Counted from the first letter of the stretch, positions 8,058 to 19,642 are shown. The stretch is DNA of 43,633 nt from an uncultured Streptococcus sp. (GCA_934215455.1 CAKPZX010000008.1:1-43633); one strand, 5' to 3'. The notes: generated from the letters alone by a model not told the origin. Made by a program: numbers and translations.

Positions 8058-8749
8058 GCGCGAATCACCTCAACATCCCCAACAATACCAACTAACACAA
8101 TTTTTACAGAACGGTGCGATCTCCGATAATGTGCCGTTTCAATGTCTATGGTTTCATTTCTCATTTTACGGACAGGAAGTTCCAAAAACTTCAGATCTCC
8201 ATACAGGGTGTTAATTTGTAAATGCAATTCCAAATCAATCGGTAAGATAATTTTTGTATTTCCAAACCCTTTCCGAATGATCACTACATTGTCCCAATTG
8301 CAAATGGCTACCTCCTCTAAATGGAGGGTGTCATTCCCAAAAACTCGGATCACATTCAGATCTCGATACCCTCGACTTTGCTTTGAAAAATGTTGTAAAT
8401 CACCAATCCATCGAGTTTTTTCCTGACGAATTTTCGTATCCTCTTCAACATCAAACACAACTGCTTCATTTTCCTTATACATATAAGGGTAGGCAATCAA
8501 TAAACCATAAACCACCGCAAATAAAATGGCTGCAATCACAAAAGGATTCAGCATCACGATAAAAAATAAGAGCACACTCAGCGCGATTAATAGAAAATTC
8601 GCTTTTTGTTTGCCAAAATAGTAATACAGAAGCAACAAGAAAAGTACCATTAAGACAACAAATCTGTAAAAATCAATTGATAAAATGGTGATCGCTGCTA
8701 ATGTTAACAAAATGGCTTCAACGAAAATAAAAATTTGTATTTTCCACAT
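8054..8749 (-). CDS. liaF: LiaF inhibitor of LiaSR signalling
   Basis: A 231-aa protein with an N-terminal half of closely spaced hydrophobic helices (about 5-95) and a cytoplasmic C-terminal LiaF domain (about 115-231, beta-rich, ending VGIVGDVEVIRA). In the family LiaF holds LiaS off until the envelope is stressed. First gene of liaFSR. A GAGG ribosome site lies 7 nt upstream. The upstream gap of 174 bp has a TAAAAT about 20 nt before the start; I cannot point to a convincing LiaR operator. Confidence 0.88.
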   Translation of the reverse strand: MWKIQIFIFVEAILLTLAAITILSIDFYRFVVLMVLFLLLLYYYFGKQKANFLLIALSVLLFFIVMLNPFVIAAILFAVVYGLLIAYPYMYKENEAVVFDVEEDTKIRQEKTRWIGDLQHFSKQSRGYRDLNVIRVFGNDTLHLEEVAICNWDNVVIIRKGFGNTKIILPIDLELHLQINTLYGDLKFLELPVRKMRNETIDIETAHYRRSHRSVKIVLVGIVGDVEVIRA

Positions 8750-8825
8750 AGTCTACCTCATCTTTTTTATTTTATCAAAATTTTTATCATTTGACTTCCG
8801 TCTGTGGTTGGATAATACGGAGAGA

Positions 8826-8862
8826 GAAAAAACACCCAAAAGATAGAAATCCTTTGGGTGTC
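8826..8862 (-). terminator. Terminator of the CAP-like protein gene
   Basis: Minus strand stem ACACCCAAA(G)/(T)TTTGGGTGT (about 8832-8840 with 8852-8861) followed by a T run. It isolates the surface-protein gene from liaFSR. Confidence 0.85.
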
Positions 8863-8923
8863 CTTGGTATCGGAATGAATTGTTATTAAATAAGTTCTTT
8901 CCGATAACGGTTGTCTAGAGGCA

Positions 8924-10723
8924 TTATTTATACATGAATGCCCAGTAATAGTTACCGTCGCCATTGATGACTGCTGCTACCGCACCTTCTGTGGCATTTG
9001 GATCGAGCATTAATTCTCTCAATCCACTGTTATACCATTTCGTTGCGACTGTTGTTGCGTTGTCTTCACGGCGAGCTACAAACCCTGTGCTATCGTACTG
9101 ACGTGAAATAGTATGGGCTTTTGGCAAGGCACGTGAGTTGTAGACATCATCTGACCAAGTCAATTCTTTTAAGCCTTGTGCTTTTCGCAATTCGTTAATC
9201 TTAGCAAAAGCTTCTTTCGCTTTATCTAACTCGATATAGTTTGTATTGTCTGTCGCTTCTACACGATAAACGAATTTCACATAGCCAAACTCAACATCTT
9301 TGTAGTTCTTGTCATCTACTCCACTCTTCAAGTTAGCGATTAAAACATAGTCTTTAGCCCATGGGTTTTCTTTAGATTGCTCAAAGAGTTCTGGGTCCTC
9401 GATTTCCCATTCTACTTTGGCATCCCAGCCAGCATTGTCAATAAATTTAGGATTCATTTTCTTAATGACATAGTCCTTAAATTCATCCACATTCTTAAAT
9501 GGAAGAGCTTGACCTGCTTTAGCTGTTTCTACCAGATTTGTAGAGTAGAGCTTCACGCTTGAGTCACGATCGCTATAAGCATATTCATCATCTTTAGCAT
9601 CTTCGTGGAATTTTGGATCGATCTCAGGATCTTTCGGATCTGTCATTCCATAAAGTTTCCATTTATCTCCGTTCCATTTCCAATAAGCAGAGTAACCAGT
9701 TGCTTCTGTATCAGATGGAACATAGTAATAGTGAGTTGAACCGTCAAAGTAGTAGTTCTTATCACGACGCAAAGCTGCTGATCCAGGTTTACCAGGAGGA
9801 TAGACTATCTTAGGTGCTCGTCCATTTGGGGCCCATGGAAGATGTTCTAATCCTTCTGCTGGTGTCTCAACGTATGGAGGAATTTGGTTTTCACTAGGCT
9901 GATCTGTTGATACCAAACCATCATTTCCAGGCACTTCAGGTTGCACCGGTTCTTCTGGTTTTGGTTCACTTGGATTTTCTGGGGTTGGTGCGAAAGGATC
10001 AAACTCTCCATCTGCTCCTACAAATGGAGGATTTTCTGGGAAGATCAAGTTGCCGTGATCTTCTGGTGTAGATGGTTCTGATGGATTAACTGGTTGATCC
10101 GGTTTATCGCTTGGATCTGGCTCTTCAGGTGTTGGAGTTGGATCCGGAGTTGGTGTAGGAACTGGATCAGGAGTATCAGGATTTTCCGTCGAATTCTTCA
10201 CAAATACCCATTTACCATTTTTATAGTAGTAATAATCCCCATTATCTAATACATAATAATGGTAGCCATTTTCATATACATAATGAGGGTCATTGGCAAG
10301 GTTATTAGTAGAGTTATTCCGATTAGTTAAAGGCTTCCACTCACCATTGCGGTAGATCCGGTAAGTCCCATCACTCATCCGATAATAATGATTGCCATTC
10401 CAATAAATGTAGTTTACATCATTTTCCAAGGAATAACCATAGTTCCAACCATTATAGCCATAATAATTATTCCAGCTAGGATAACCATAGTTATAGCCAT
10501 AATAATAGTTCCAATTTGGATATCCATAGCCATAACTATAGGTCCATGAATTATAGCCATTATAACCGTTCCAATTATTGTAGCCATAGTTATAATAGTT
10601 TGAACGATAAGAGGAGGTATTCCATCCTCTATTTTCTGCAGCTACTTTTGTTGCTATAAATGCCGGGACAATCATAGCTGTTGCTAAGATTGCTCGACTA
10701 ACCACTCTATATTTTCTGTCCAT
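8924..10723 (-). CDS. Secreted Tyr/Asn/Gly/Trp-rich protein with CAP-like C-terminus
   Basis: A 599-aa exported protein. The signal peptide is about 1-29 (hydrophobic AILATAMIVPAFIA, likely cut after KVAA). Residues 31-98 are low complexity, almost only Y, N, G, W and S. Two similar modules follow (about 104-131 and 147-175; pattern NGxHYY...G.Y..Y.NGxW), and a third is at about 322-357. Between them lies a P/E/D/T-rich wall-spanning-like linker (176-310). The C-terminus (about 500-599: AKEAFAKINELRKAQGLKELTW) resembles a CAP/SCP domain, but the usual His/Glu residues are not evident. No LPXTG motif or choline-binding repeats. It has its own promoter and long leader. Function unknown; an adhesive or wall-associated role is a guess. 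Confidence 0.75.
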   Translation of the reverse strand: MDRKYRVVSRAILATAMIVPAFIATKVAAENRGWNTSSYRSNYYNYGYNNWNGYNGYNSWTYSYGYGYPNWNYYYGYNYGYPSWNNYYGYNGWNYGYSLENDVNYIYWNGNHYYRMSDGTYRIYRNGEWKPLTNRNNSTNNLANDPHYVYENGYHYYVLDNGDYYYYKNGKWVFVKNSTENPDTPDPVPTPTPDPTPTPEEPDPSDKPDQPVNPSEPSTPEDHGNLIFPENPPFVGADGEFDPFAPTPENPSEPKPEEPVQPEVPGNDGLVSTDQPSENQIPPYVETPAEGLEHLPWAPNGRAPKIVYPPGKPGSAALRRDKNYYFDGSTHYYYVPSDTEATGYSAYWKWNGDKWKLYGMTDPKDPEIDPKFHEDAKDDEYAYSDRDSSVKLYSTNLVETAKAGQALPFKNVDEFKDYVIKKMNPKFIDNAGWDAKVEWEIEDPELFEQSKENPWAKDYVLIANLKSGVDDKNYKDVEFGYVKFVYRVEATDNTNYIELDKAKEAFAKINELRKAQGLKELTWSDDVYNSRALPKAHTISRQYDSTGFVARREDNATTVATKWYNSGLRELMLDPNATEGAVAAVINGDGNYYWAFMYK

Positions 10724-10941
10724 TTAAATAATCTCCATTGGGAAAGTATAGGCGAAAGATACATCAACTATGTGCACATATTTCAAAAGTCATTCTGCCT
10801 CCCTGTTTATTAGTTCACGATATTTATCTCCACCAGTTGTCAAGGCCTATTCAACTAGCAGAAAAAAATCTATTCGTTTACCAATTTCCTATCAAAGCAG
10901 GTCTGAACGACATTTTTACTCTTTGATCTCCTTTCACGCAG

Positions 10942-10971
10942 ATTATAGCATGTGGGCTAGAACAAAGGCAA
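10942..10971 (-). promoter_or_regulatory. Promoter of the CAP-like protein gene
   Basis: Minus strand TTGCCT (10966-10971), 18-bp spacer and extended -10 TGCTATAAT (hexamer 10942-10947). It would give a leader of about 210 nt before the ATG at 10723. Within the leader, AAAGGAG near 10927-10933 precedes an 11-codon frame, too weak to call a gene. Confidence 0.6.
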
Positions 10972-11171
10972 ATAATTTGATATTCAATCTATTTTCAACT
11001 TCAAATTACCTTATGTTTAATTGACTATTTTATTTTACCGGACTTGAAACCCCTTGTTTGTTAAGGAGTTCACATAATCTATTCATCTGTAGAAAAATAG
11101 TTTCTTGAAGCGACCTCAAAGTTTTTCCCTCTACAGGGAAATAAAAAAATCACGACATAGCAACAAAAAAA

Positions 11172-11202
11172 TACAAAAAGACTCAGAAATTCATCTGAGT
11201 CT
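11172..11202 (-). terminator. Terminator of the gmk-to-stkP operon
   Basis: Perfect stem AGACTCAGA/TCTGAGTCT (11179-11187 with 11194-11202), 6-nt loop, followed on the minus strand by T-rich sequence. Confidence 0.85.
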
Positions 11203-11214
11203 TAGACTGATTTA

Positions 11215-13083
11215 TTAATCTCCACCAGTTGCACTACTGCTAGAACTTTCTGTATCTGATCGTTCAGCAGAGGATGAACTAGATGCATCTGAACTTGATG
11301 AGGCTTTCGTACTTGAAGAAGCCGTCACTTTAGGCTCATATACAGTCAAAACAATTCGTGTTCGGTTAATATCCACCGTACTAGAAACTTCTGGAGTTTG
11401 ACTGACAATTTGACCGGCAGAAACAAATACCCCATCAGGGAGATGTTCCGTTTTTCTTAATTCGATATTGGCTTCTTTAATACCATAGATCTCAATCAAA
11501 TTACTTCTAGCAAAATCATAAGTTGATCCAACATAGTTTGGCATTTCAATTGAAGTCGTTTCTTTCGCTACTTTCAAAACAATCTTGGTTTTTGAATTCA
11601 GAGAATATTGCTCTCCTGGAGCTGGGGTTTGTTCAAGAACTGTCCCTGCAGCATAATCGAAGGTCTCAACTTCTTCAATCGTGATCATTTTGCTTGATAC
11701 TTTATAAGTATTTTTCAGATCTTCCTCTGCTTTAGCTCGTGTTTCTCCTACATAGTTTGGCATTTCAAAACTATTTGGACCTTTTGAAACAATCAAATCA
11801 ATGCGACTTTGTTCTTTCTTTTGAGCACCTGCATTTGGATTGGTCCGAATCACATAGCCTTCTGCAACCGAATCACTGTATTCTTCTTTTTCTTCCCCTA
11901 CTTGAAGATCCTGTCCCTCAATAACCGCTCTAGCTTCGGCAATGGTCTTTCCAGAAACATCAGGAACTGTTTTATTGGCTGGGCTCATATACAACAAGAA
12001 AGTAAAGGCTGCAAGAACTAGGGCAATGGCAACAAACAAGACCTTGTAGCGCGCCCGCAAACGTCTTCTTGGCTTTTTACTTGGCGCCATGGTCTGCTGA
12101 TCAGATAATGGTCGATTAGGATCTACTGAACTGATTTCACTGCGTACCTCAGAGATTGGAACAGGAGCCGTCTTTGGAGTTGGACTCACTTTTGGAAGAG
12201 TCTTTGTATCAGCTTTCGCTTGGTCTTCAAAAACCAATTTTTTCTCATTTCTTCTCTCATAGGACAAGCAACTTGAAAGGTCCACATACATCTCTGCCAC
12301 TGATTTATAGCGATCCGTCAGTTTTTTAGCTGTCGCTTTGATCACCACATTTTCTAAAGCTTGTGGAACATTCTTATTCTCTTCACGAATAGATGGGAGT
12401 GGCTTTTGAAAATGCTGCAAAGCGATTGTAACTGCACTATCTCCATCATAAGGAATGTGTCCTGTCAACATTTCATAGAAAATGATCCCCATCGCGTAGA
12501 TGTCACTTTGCACCGTAGCTTTTGATCCACGCGCCTGCTCAGGGGACAAATAATGAACTGACCCCAACATCGAGTTGGTCTGGGTCAAGCTAGTCTCTGC
12601 GAAGGCCACTGCAATCCCAAAGTCTGAAACTTTTGCTGTTCCATCTGGTGTCAAGAGGACATTCTGTGGTTTTAAATCTCTATGGATAATGCCACGCGTA
12701 TGGGCAAGACGCATAGCTAGAAGGATCTGCCCCATCAAACGAACAGCTTCTTCATTTGATAAAGGAGCATTTTCTTTGATATAGCGTTTCAAGTCTAAAC
12801 CTGCAACATATTCCATTGCAAGGTATTGTTGTCCTTCTTCTTCGCCAATGTCTGTAATCCGAACGATATTTGGATGGTCCAGCTCTGCCATCGCTTTTGC
12901 TTCACGCTGAAAACGTGCAACTGCAATGGGATCCGTCTGGTAATTCGTACGCAGTACCTTGACTGCAACTTCTTCCCCATCTAAAATCAAATCACGCGCA
13001 AGATAAACATCTGCCATCCCGCCGCGTCCAATTTGTTGGATGATTTTATATCGCCCGGCAAAAATTTTGCCGATTTGAATCAT
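11215..13083 (-). CDS. stkP: StkP Ser/Thr kinase with PASTA repeats
   Basis: A 622-aa membrane kinase. The Hanks-type kinase domain (about 12-272) has the glycine loop [11 protein letters not shown]42, HRDLKPQN (D136), DFG (154-156) and a TQTN activation segment. A basic juxtamembrane linker leads to the single transmembrane helix 347-367. Outside the cell are three PASTA domains (about 371-434, 437-507, 512-583) that bind muropeptide/peptidoglycan. A Ser-rich tail (584-622) follows. Pneumococcal StkP has four PASTA domains, so this is a shorter version. Its start overlaps the phpP stop by 4 nt. Known targets of the family include MapZ and GpsB, both encoded nearby. Confidence 0.95.
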   Translation of the reverse strand: MIQIGKIFAGRYKIIQQIGRGGMADVYLARDLILDGEEVAVKVLRTNYQTDPIAVARFQREAKAMAELDHPNIVRITDIGEEEGQQYLAMEYVAGLDLKRYIKENAPLSNEEAVRLMGQILLAMRLAHTRGIIHRDLKPQNVLLTPDGTAKVSDFGIAVAFAETSLTQTNSMLGSVHYLSPEQARGSKATVQSDIYAMGIIFYEMLTGHIPYDGDSAVTIALQHFQKPLPSIREENKNVPQALENVVIKATAKKLTDRYKSVAEMYVDLSSCLSYERRNEKKLVFEDQAKADTKTLPKVSPTPKTAPVPISEVRSEISSVDPNRPLSDQQTMAPSKKPRRRLRARYKVLFVAIALVLAAFTFLLYMSPANKTVPDVSGKTIAEARAVIEGQDLQVGEEKEEYSDSVAEGYVIRTNPNAGAQKKEQSRIDLIVSKGPNSFEMPNYVGETRAKAEEDLKNTYKVSSKMITIEEVETFDYAAGTVLEQTPAPGEQYSLNSKTKIVLKVAKETTSIEMPNYVGSTYDFARSNLIEIYGIKEANIELRKTEHLPDGVFVSAGQIVSQTPEVSSTVDINRTRIVLTVYEPKVTASSSTKASSSSDASSSSSAERSDTESSSSSATGGD

Positions 13084-13820
13084 GCTGCGTCCTCCTCAGT
13101 AAAGTGGAGCAGTACAACAGTGATATTATCCAAGCCTCCAGCATTATTGGCAAAACGAATCAAGGTTTGAGCTTTTTCTTCCAGTGAAACATCACTCAAG
13201 ACAATATCTCTGATTTCATCTGGGCTAATCATATTGGTTAAACCGTCACTATTGATCAAAATATAATCATCTGCTTCAACCGTCACCAAACCATAATCCG
13301 GCTCTAACTCATCTTTTTGGCCAATGGACTGAGTGATGATGTTACGTTGAGGATGATGGGCTGCTTCTTCCTCTGTGATTTGACCTGCTCGCAAAAGAGC
13401 ATTTACAAGAGAATGATCACTGGTCAACTGCTGGTATTCGCCCTGACGAATGAGGCCAATCCGCGAATCTCCAACATGGGCATAAATCACTTGTCCTTCT
13501 ACAAAAGCCAAGGCTTCCAGTGTCGTTCCCATTCCTTTGTGCTCATCATCTTGCCCAGCTAAATGGATCCGACGGTTCACAGCTTCTAAATGTTCTGCAA
13601 ACCATTCCCGTACTTGATTAACCGTCTCGATCTCAGAAGAAACCCAAGCCGCACCTAGGTCTGTGACTGCCATTTCACTAGCAATATTTCCGGCACGGTG
13701 TCCTCCCATACCATCAGCAAGTAAAACCATAGATTTTCCTGCCTTGTTTTTATATTGATTTGCATAGTCTTGGTTATTTGTCCGTCTTTGACCTACATCG
13801 GTTAAGATCGTCATATCCAT
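13080..13820 (-). CDS. phpP: PhpP PPM-family Ser/Thr phosphatase
   Basis: A 246-aa PP2C/PPM phosphatase that reverses StkP phosphorylation. Metal-binding motifs run in order: [11 protein letters not shown] near the N-terminus, [12 protein letters not shown] (about 34-45), [14 protein letters not shown] and [11 protein letters not shown]. Length is typical of bacterial Stp1/PrpC. It is coupled to stkP by a 4-nt overlap, the usual phosphatase-kinase arrangement. Confidence 0.95.
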   Translation of the reverse strand: MDMTILTDVGQRRTNNQDYANQYKNKAGKSMVLLADGMGGHRAGNIASEMAVTDLGAAWVSSEIETVNQVREWFAEHLEAVNRRIHLAGQDDEHKGMGTTLEALAFVEGQVIYAHVGDSRIGLIRQGEYQQLTSDHSLVNALLRAGQITEEEAAHHPQRNIITQSIGQKDELEPDYGLVTVEADDYILINSDGLTNMISPDEIRDIVLSDVSLEEKAQTLIRFANNAGGLDNITVVLLHFTEEDAA

Positions 13821-13841
13821 ACTGTCAGTTTCCTCCTGATA

Positions 13842-15155
13842 TTATGAGATTCTCTTAAAACGACTGATAAAGAAGCCGTCGCTTCCATATAATTCGGGTG
13901 TAATAAGGATACAATCATTTTTAAGAATATCTTTTCTTTCGTGATCCAATGGGACTTGTTCGAAATTTGGATGGTCTTTCAAAAATTGGTCCACCACTTC
14001 AAAATTCTCTTTGCCCATAATTGTACACGTACTGTACACTATTATACCACCTTTACGCACACTTTGACAAACACTATCCAGAATGGCCAATTGAATAGCT
14101 TGTAAAGATACAAAATCTGCACTCTCTTTATTGTACTTGATATCAGGCTTTCTCCGTATCAAACCAATCCCTGAACAAGGCGCATCCACCAAAATTTTAT
14201 CGAAAGCATCAGGTCCAAATGTTTCAAAGACTTTTGTCGCATCTAACTTCTTTGTCAAAATTTTGTCCGCAACATGGAGCCGATTAGCATTTTCTTGAAT
14301 CAATTTGAGCTTATGGTCATAGAGATCCAAGGCTGTGACTTTCCCAGTTGTGAGATAAGAAGCTAAGTGAGTCGTCTTTCCACCTGGCGCCGCACAGGCA
14401 TCTAAAACCCACTCATCTCCTTGCAAATCCAAAGCTGGTGCCACCAATTGACTGGACTCGTCTTGAATAGTAATGCGCCCTTCTTTAAACAAGGAATGCG
14501 CCGCAAAATGTCCCTGCTCTTTCACGAGAGCGGACGGAGCAAGTAGAGAGGAAGTTGCTTCGAGCAGCTGAGCCAACTCTTCTTTTTCGTCTAGATCAAT
14601 CACACGAATACTGGATTTATTACGCTGATAGAGACTCTTAAAAATAGCACAAGCACGTTCTTCACCGTATTCTTCGATCAATGCTTTGACCAACCATACA
14701 GGTAGGGAATACTCTACCGAATAACGTTTGTTCTTTCGCTTGATCGTATCAATAGCTGGTAGTCCCTCACGAAGGAGCTTTCTAAGAATAGCATTGACAA
14801 ACTTCTCACTGCCTTCTTTACGACGTTTTGCTATCCGGACAGCTTCATTGACGATGGCATGATCGGGAATTCGGTCTAAATAAACAAGTTGATACAAACT
14901 CATCATCAAAAGATAATAGAGCCAAGGATCTAACTTCGTCCGGTCTTCAATCACGTGGGCGAGATACCACTCGAGCGTTATCTTCCGTGCGACAGTACCG
15001 TATACAACTTCCGTAACAAAACTTCTATCTTTATCTGAAAGTTGAGAGTGTTCTAGCGCTTGATTTAAGGCAATATTAGAATAAGCTCCCTGTTCAAAAA
15101 CCTCTTCTAACACTCGAACAATCTGTTCACGCGCATTCATTTGTTTAGCTTCCAA
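13842..15155 (-). CDS. rsmB: 16S rRNA m5C967 methyltransferase RsmB
   Basis: The 437-aa protein methylates C967 of 16S rRNA (E. coli numbering). The N-terminal NusB-like RNA-binding domain (about 8-135) is followed by a Rossmann methyltransferase domain: SAM-binding [14 protein letters not shown], the PCS-type motif [16 protein letters not shown], and catalytic Cys in [11 protein letters not shown]. The start is ambiguous. TTG at 15155 has AGGAG 6 nt ahead; ATG at 15140 has a weaker GGAAG. Both overlap or abut the fmt stop at 15145. Only the first five residues differ. Confidence 0.92.
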   Translation of the reverse strand: MEAKQMNAREQIVRVLEEVFEQGAYSNIALNQALEHSQLSDKDRSFVTEVVYGTVARKITLEWYLAHVIEDRTKLDPWLYYLLMMSLYQLVYLDRIPDHAIVNEAVRIAKRRKEGSEKFVNAILRKLLREGLPAIDTIKRKNKRYSVEYSLPVWLVKALIEEYGEERACAIFKSLYQRNKSSIRVIDLDEKEELAQLLEATSSLLAPSALVKEQGHFAAHSLFKEGRITIQDESSQLVAPALDLQGDEWVLDACAAPGGKTTHLASYLTTGKVTALDLYDHKLKLIQENANRLHVADKILTKKLDATKVFETFGPDAFDKILVDAPCSGIGLIRRKPDIKYNKESADFVSLQAIQLAILDSVCQSVRKGGIIVYSTCTIMGKENFEVVDQFLKDHPNFEQVPLDHERKDILKNDCILITPELYGSDGFFISRFKRIS

Positions 15156-16080
15156 AGTGATCTCCTACTTTCAATTGACGGCCAGCGCCATTCAAAAAGT
15201 CTGTGATGGACATTTTTGGTTTTCCAGCCGGCTGCACAACTTTGAGGGACAATGCGCCTTCTCCTGCAGCGACCAGCAACTCTTTTTTGGTCAAAGCAAT
15301 CACTTCTCCTGGATTTCCATTTCCTTCACATAACTCTGCTTCATAGACTTTAAAGCGTTGACCATTTAATAACGTATGAGCGACCGGCCAAGGATTCATC
15401 CCCCGAATCTGGTTAAAGACTTGGCGATTGGTTTTGGTCCAGTCCAAAACCTCTTCTTCCGGTAAAATATTCGGTGAAAATGTGACCAAACTTGGATCTT
15501 GTGGACTTGGCTTGATCTCCCCTGCCAGGTAAGCTGGCAAAGTATCTAGGAGTAAGTCACGTCCAAGGACTGCCAATTTTTCAAACAAAGTTCCCACATT
15601 GTCCTCATCTAAAATTGGGAGAGAACGAGCTGCAATCATGTCTCCGGCATCCATTTCCTTGACCATTTCCATAATTGTAACCCCAGCTTCTTCATCACCA
15701 TTGATCAGGGCATAGTGAATGGGAGCCCCACCTCTATATTTAGGCAATAAAGACGCGTGGACATTCACCGCAAATTGGAAGTTCTCCAACAATTTTGTCG
15801 GTAAAAATTGTCCAAAAGCAGCGGTCACAATTCCATCTGCATCTAGTGATAAGAGAGTTTCCATTTCTGGACTACCCGATAATTTCTCCGGCTGAAGAAC
15901 CGGTAGTTGATGTTCCAAAGCTACCTGCTTCACCGGGGTCATTCGAATCTCTTTTTTGCGACCTACTTTGCGGTCTGGTTGCGTCACAACTGCCAAAATT
16001 TCATAGCGCGAATCTGCTAACAATCCCTTTAAAACCGTCGCTGAAAAATCAGGTGTTCCCATAAAAATTAATTTTGTCAT
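15145..16080 (-). CDS. fmt: Methionyl-tRNA formyltransferase
   Basis: The 311-aa enzyme formylates initiator Met-tRNA using 10-formyl-tetrahydrofolate. The N-terminal formyltransferase Rossmann domain has FMGTPDFS at the start, the catalytic stretch [20 protein letters not shown] with downstream MDAGDMI, and a C-terminal OB-like tRNA-binding domain (about 205-311). Normal length. It lies between priA and rsmB in the common Firmicute order. Confidence 0.95.
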   Translation of the reverse strand: MTKLIFMGTPDFSATVLKGLLADSRYEILAVVTQPDRKVGRKKEIRMTPVKQVALEHQLPVLQPEKLSGSPEMETLLSLDADGIVTAAFGQFLPTKLLENFQFAVNVHASLLPKYRGGAPIHYALINGDEEAGVTIMEMVKEMDAGDMIAARSLPILDEDNVGTLFEKLAVLGRDLLLDTLPAYLAGEIKPSPQDPSLVTFSPNILPEEEVLDWTKTNRQVFNQIRGMNPWPVAHTLLNGQRFKVYEAELCEGNGNPGEVIALTKKELLVAAGEGALSLKVVQPAGKPKMSITDFLNGAGRQLKVGDHFGS

Positions 16081-16091
16081 TTCTTTCTTCC

Positions 16092-18476
16092 TTACATAAA
16101 ACTTTGAGGTTCATTATCAATACTGACACGTAGATCTTGGTTGCCTCTTTCTTGTGTAAATTCTAAGATTTGATTCAAGACCTGAGTCATGCCTTCTTCG
16201 AAACGATATTTCACAATGATTTGATAATGATACAAATTATGTGTGCGTGCAATTGGTTTAGGTGTTGGTCCTAAGATTTGGACCTGATCAGATAAGCCAG
16301 ATCGGAGAATTTCCATGACCTGATGTGACTTCTCCATCACAATTTCCTCACTCTTATGGGATAGGGTTAACCCAACTGTGAAGTAATAAGGTGTATAGCC
16401 TAACTGCCGGCGAATCTGCATTTCATAGGCAAAAAAGCCTTCATAATCTTGGTCTTTGGCAAATCGAATCGCATAATGATTGGGGTTGTAGCTCTGAATG
16501 ATAACCTCTCCTTCTTTCTCTGCTCGTCCGGCCCTTCCTGCCACCTGAGTCAAGAGTTGAAAGGTTCTCTCTGAGGATCGATAATCCGGTAAATTTAAAG
16601 AAGTATCCGCATTCAAGACACCCACTAATGTCACATTTGGAAAATCCAGCCCCTTCGCAATCATTTGCGTCCCTAACAAAATATCCGCTTCTCCATTCCC
16701 GAAAGCATCTAATATTGCTGCGTGGCTCCCTTTTTTTCGGGTGGTATCCACATCCATGCGCAGAATTTTAGCTTCAGGAAAGATCTCTTGTAATTCATCA
16801 TAGGCTTTTTGTGTTCCTGTCCCGTAATAACGAATGGAAGGACTTTGGCAATTTGGACAGTGCCGAGGAATCGCTTTACTATAGCCACAATAATGACAGT
16901 TCATGGTTTTAGTATCCATGTGGAGGGTCAGTGAGATATCACAATTGGGACAAGTATCTACAGTTCCACACTCGCGACACATGACAAAACTGGAATAACC
17001 ACGGCGGTTCAACATCAAGACAACCTGCTCTTTTTTCTGCAAGCGATCAGCAATAGCTTCCACTAGAACCGGAGTGAAGTTACCAGCTTCATTTTGGCCA
17101 ATATAATCACGAAAATCAACGACTTTAACTTCTGGAATTTTGGCTGCCGGATTGGCCCGCTGGGTGAGACGAATTAATTCATAAACCCCTTTTGTTGCAC
17201 GAGCCCGCGATTCTAAACTTGGTGTAGCAGATCCAAGAAGCAAAACTGCTTGATTGTACTGAGCCCTTAGGACTGCGACTTCCCTTGCGTGGTAGCGTGG
17301 ATTACTATCTTGTTTGTAGGAAGCCTCGTGTTCCTCATCAATGATGATGGCTCCGATGTTTTTTAAAGGAGCAAAGATGGCCGAGCGCGCTCCAACGACT
17401 ACCTTGGCCTCCCCACGTTCAACTTTCCGCCATTGATCATACTTCTCACCATTTGATAAGCCCGAATGCAGAATAGCTACTTCCTGACCAAAACGCGAGA
17501 TAAAACGGTCTGTCATCTGTGGCGTCAGGGAAATCTCAGGAACCAACATAATAGCCGTTTTCCCCTTATTTAGAACTTCCTGAATAATCTGCAGATAAAC
17601 TTCTGTTTTCCCACTTCCAGTCACACCTTCTAATAAAAAAGGCTTTGATGTTTTCCCAATTTGAGAAACTACTGTTTCGACAGCTTTTGCTTGCTCTGAA
17701 TTTAAAAGCAGAGCCTGGGTCTGTTCTTTGCCTTCATAATATGCAGCGGCCCGATTCACTTCTCGTTCCGTAATTTCTAAAACACCCTGATCAATAAAAT
17801 AAGCCACTACTTCTCGTGAAAAATCCTGATACAATCCTGCTAAGGGTTGCTCCCCTTGCTCTAGTAACAGGCGCTCTTTCAATGCTAGCCTTTTTTTAGC
17901 TCTCGCTGATGGTTGAAGCTCTTTTAATCCTTCCTGGTTAACGCGATACCATTTTTCTGTTTTAATTTGTTTCTTATCCTTGGCCTTGTATTCAAGTACC
18001 AAATCCCCTTTTCTGACCAACCGCATCACTTGGGCTTGATCGGCCGCATCTAGAGAAGAAAAAGAAACTTCATTTTTTTCACCAAAAAGTTTCACTTTGA
18101 GAGTGGAATCTAAAGAAGGTTGAGGATACAAAATCTTATCATAACTCGAATTGAGGAGAGAAGGAAGCATGGTTTTTAAAATTGTGATCTTATAAGAAAA
18201 AACACTTTTTCGTAATTGATCTGCCAACCAGAACTGCTCTTGATTTAAGACCGGAGTGTAATCCAAGACCTCCACAATCGCTTTTAATTCCTCGCTTGTG
18301 TCTGCCCCTTCTAAAACATCTAGCACAATCCCTTGAATGAGGCGATTCCCTTTACCAAAGGGGACATGAACTCGCATACCTGCCTCCACCATATCCTCAA
18401 ATTCTGATGGAATCTGATACGAATAGGGTTTATCTGTCTGCATCAATGGGACATCTACGATGACTTTTGCTATCAC
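16092..18476 (-). CDS. priA: Primosomal protein N' (PriA helicase)
   Basis: The 794-aa 3'-5' helicase restarts stalled replication forks. An N-terminal DNA-binding domain (about 1-110, [17 protein letters not shown]) leads to helicase motifs [15 protein letters not shown] (Walker A), [11 protein letters not shown] (DEEH), LLGSATPS and QVAGRAGR. Cys pairs of the zinc region (CREC, CPNC, CHYC, CPNC) lie in between. The start is taken as GTG at 18476, which has GGAGGTGA five bases ahead. The longer ATG frame at 18500 contains that ribosome site and adds eight residues not seen in homologues. Confidence 0.93.
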   Translation of the reverse strand: MIAKVIVDVPLMQTDKPYSYQIPSEFEDMVEAGMRVHVPFGKGNRLIQGIVLDVLEGADTSEELKAIVEVLDYTPVLNQEQFWLADQLRKSVFSYKITILKTMLPSLLNSSYDKILYPQPSLDSTLKVKLFGEKNEVSFSSLDAADQAQVMRLVRKGDLVLEYKAKDKKQIKTEKWYRVNQEGLKELQPSARAKKRLALKERLLLEQGEQPLAGLYQDFSREVVAYFIDQGVLEITEREVNRAAAYYEGKEQTQALLLNSEQAKAVETVVSQIGKTSKPFLLEGVTGSGKTEVYLQIIQEVLNKGKTAIMLVPEISLTPQMTDRFISRFGQEVAILHSGLSNGEKYDQWRKVERGEAKVVVGARSAIFAPLKNIGAIIIDEEHEASYKQDSNPRYHAREVAVLRAQYNQAVLLLGSATPSLESRARATKGVYELIRLTQRANPAAKIPEVKVVDFRDYIGQNEAGNFTPVLVEAIADRLQKKEQVVLMLNRRGYSSFVMCRECGTVDTCPNCDISLTLHMDTKTMNCHYCGYSKAIPRHCPNCQSPSIRYYGTGTQKAYDELQEIFPEAKILRMDVDTTRKKGSHAAILDAFGNGEADILLGTQMIAKGLDFPNVTLVGVLNADTSLNLPDYRSSERTFQLLTQVAGRAGRAEKEGEVIIQSYNPNHYAIRFAKDQDYEGFFAYEMQIRRQLGYTPYYFTVGLTLSHKSEEIVMEKSHQVMEILRSGLSDQVQILGPTPKPIARTHNLYHYQIIVKYRFEEGMTQVLNQILEFTQERGNQDLRVSIDNEPQSFM

Positions 18477-18563
18477 TTTTTCACCTCCAGCCTCTATCAT
18501 ATGAGCTTTACTTTATCACGGAACCCTTTAAATAGCAAAAAATAAGATTGAGAAGCCCCAACC

Positions 18564-18878
18564 TTAAATTTTTTCACCATCTTCTTTTTCTTTGGCAATT
18601 TGTTCCTTAATTTTGCGCTCTTCTTCTTCTTTGCGAATCCGCTCTGCTTCAATCCGACGACGAAGCGCTTCACGTTTTGCTTCTGGATCCGGGTGAACAA
18701 CTACGTTTCCAGACTCGATTTCTTCAAGCGCTTGTAATGTTGATTTAACTGATTGGAATTCTTGAGTTGGTACTGCACCACTTTCCAATTCGTGGGCCCG
18801 TTTTGCCTCAAGAATGACCAATGAATATTTTGATGGTACTTTGTCAAGCAATGTATCAATAGAAGGTTTTAACATCAT
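18564..18878 (-). CDS. rpoZ: RNA polymerase omega subunit
   Basis: The 104-aa protein has the omega signature ([30 protein letters not shown]) and the charged coiled tail typical of streptococci (about 60-104). Omega assists folding and assembly of beta'. Two adjacent ATGs (18878 and 18875) are possible starts; AGGA is better placed for the second. It lies 25 nt after gmk in the same operon. Confidence 0.95.
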   Translation of the reverse strand: MMLKPSIDTLLDKVPSKYSLVILEAKRAHELESGAVPTQEFQSVKSTLQALEEIESGNVVVHPDPEAKREALRRRIEAERIRKEEEERKIKEQIAKEKEDGEKI

Positions 18879-18903
18879 ATTCCTATACCTAATTTCTAAT
18901 TAT

Positions 18904-19557
<654 letters not shown>

Positions 19558-19563
19558 CTATCT

Positions 19564-19592
19564 AGTGTAACAAAAATCAGCCTAATTTTCAA
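19564..19592 (-). promoter_or_regulatory. gmk operon promoter
   Basis: Minus strand TTGAAA (19587-19592), 17-bp spacer, TACACT (19564-19569). The -35 lies in the loop of a small hairpin (AAAATCAG/CTGATTTT), directly downstream of the rny terminator. Confidence 0.75.
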
Positions 19593-19608
19593 CTGATTTT
19601 TTCATTCA

Positions 19609-19639
19609 AAAAGCTTGAGATGCTAGATCTCAAGCTTTT
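19609..19639 (-). terminator. Terminator of rny
   Basis: Perfect 13-bp stem (19609-19621 with 19627-19639), 5-nt loop, flanked by A/T tracts just after the rny stop. Confidence 0.85.
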
Positions 19640-19642
19640 CCT

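Larger units (their letters stand above)
10724..11214. other. 491-bp intergenic region upstream of the CAP-like gene
   Basis: The region holds the promoter and long leader of the minus-strand surface-protein gene (10724 to about 10971) and the stkP terminator at the far end. Between 10972 and 11170 it is AT-rich with a small inverted repeat TTTCCC/GGGAAA (near 11127-11145) that has no U tract in either direction. I see no convincing coding frame. Confidence 0.6.

Noticed and set aside
8750..8923. LiaR-binding box upstream of liaF
   Set aside because: A short AGAC...AGTC arrangement near 8800 was noticed, but I could not match it securely to a streptococcal LiaR motif.
8767..8964. 65-codon frame between the CAP-like gene and liaF
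   Set aside because: It runs through a clear terminator hairpin and overlaps the end of the CAP-like gene; no ribosome site.
18497..18700. 67-codon Lys-rich frame overlapping rpoZ
   Set aside because: Alternative frame of the charged rpoZ tail, no start signals.
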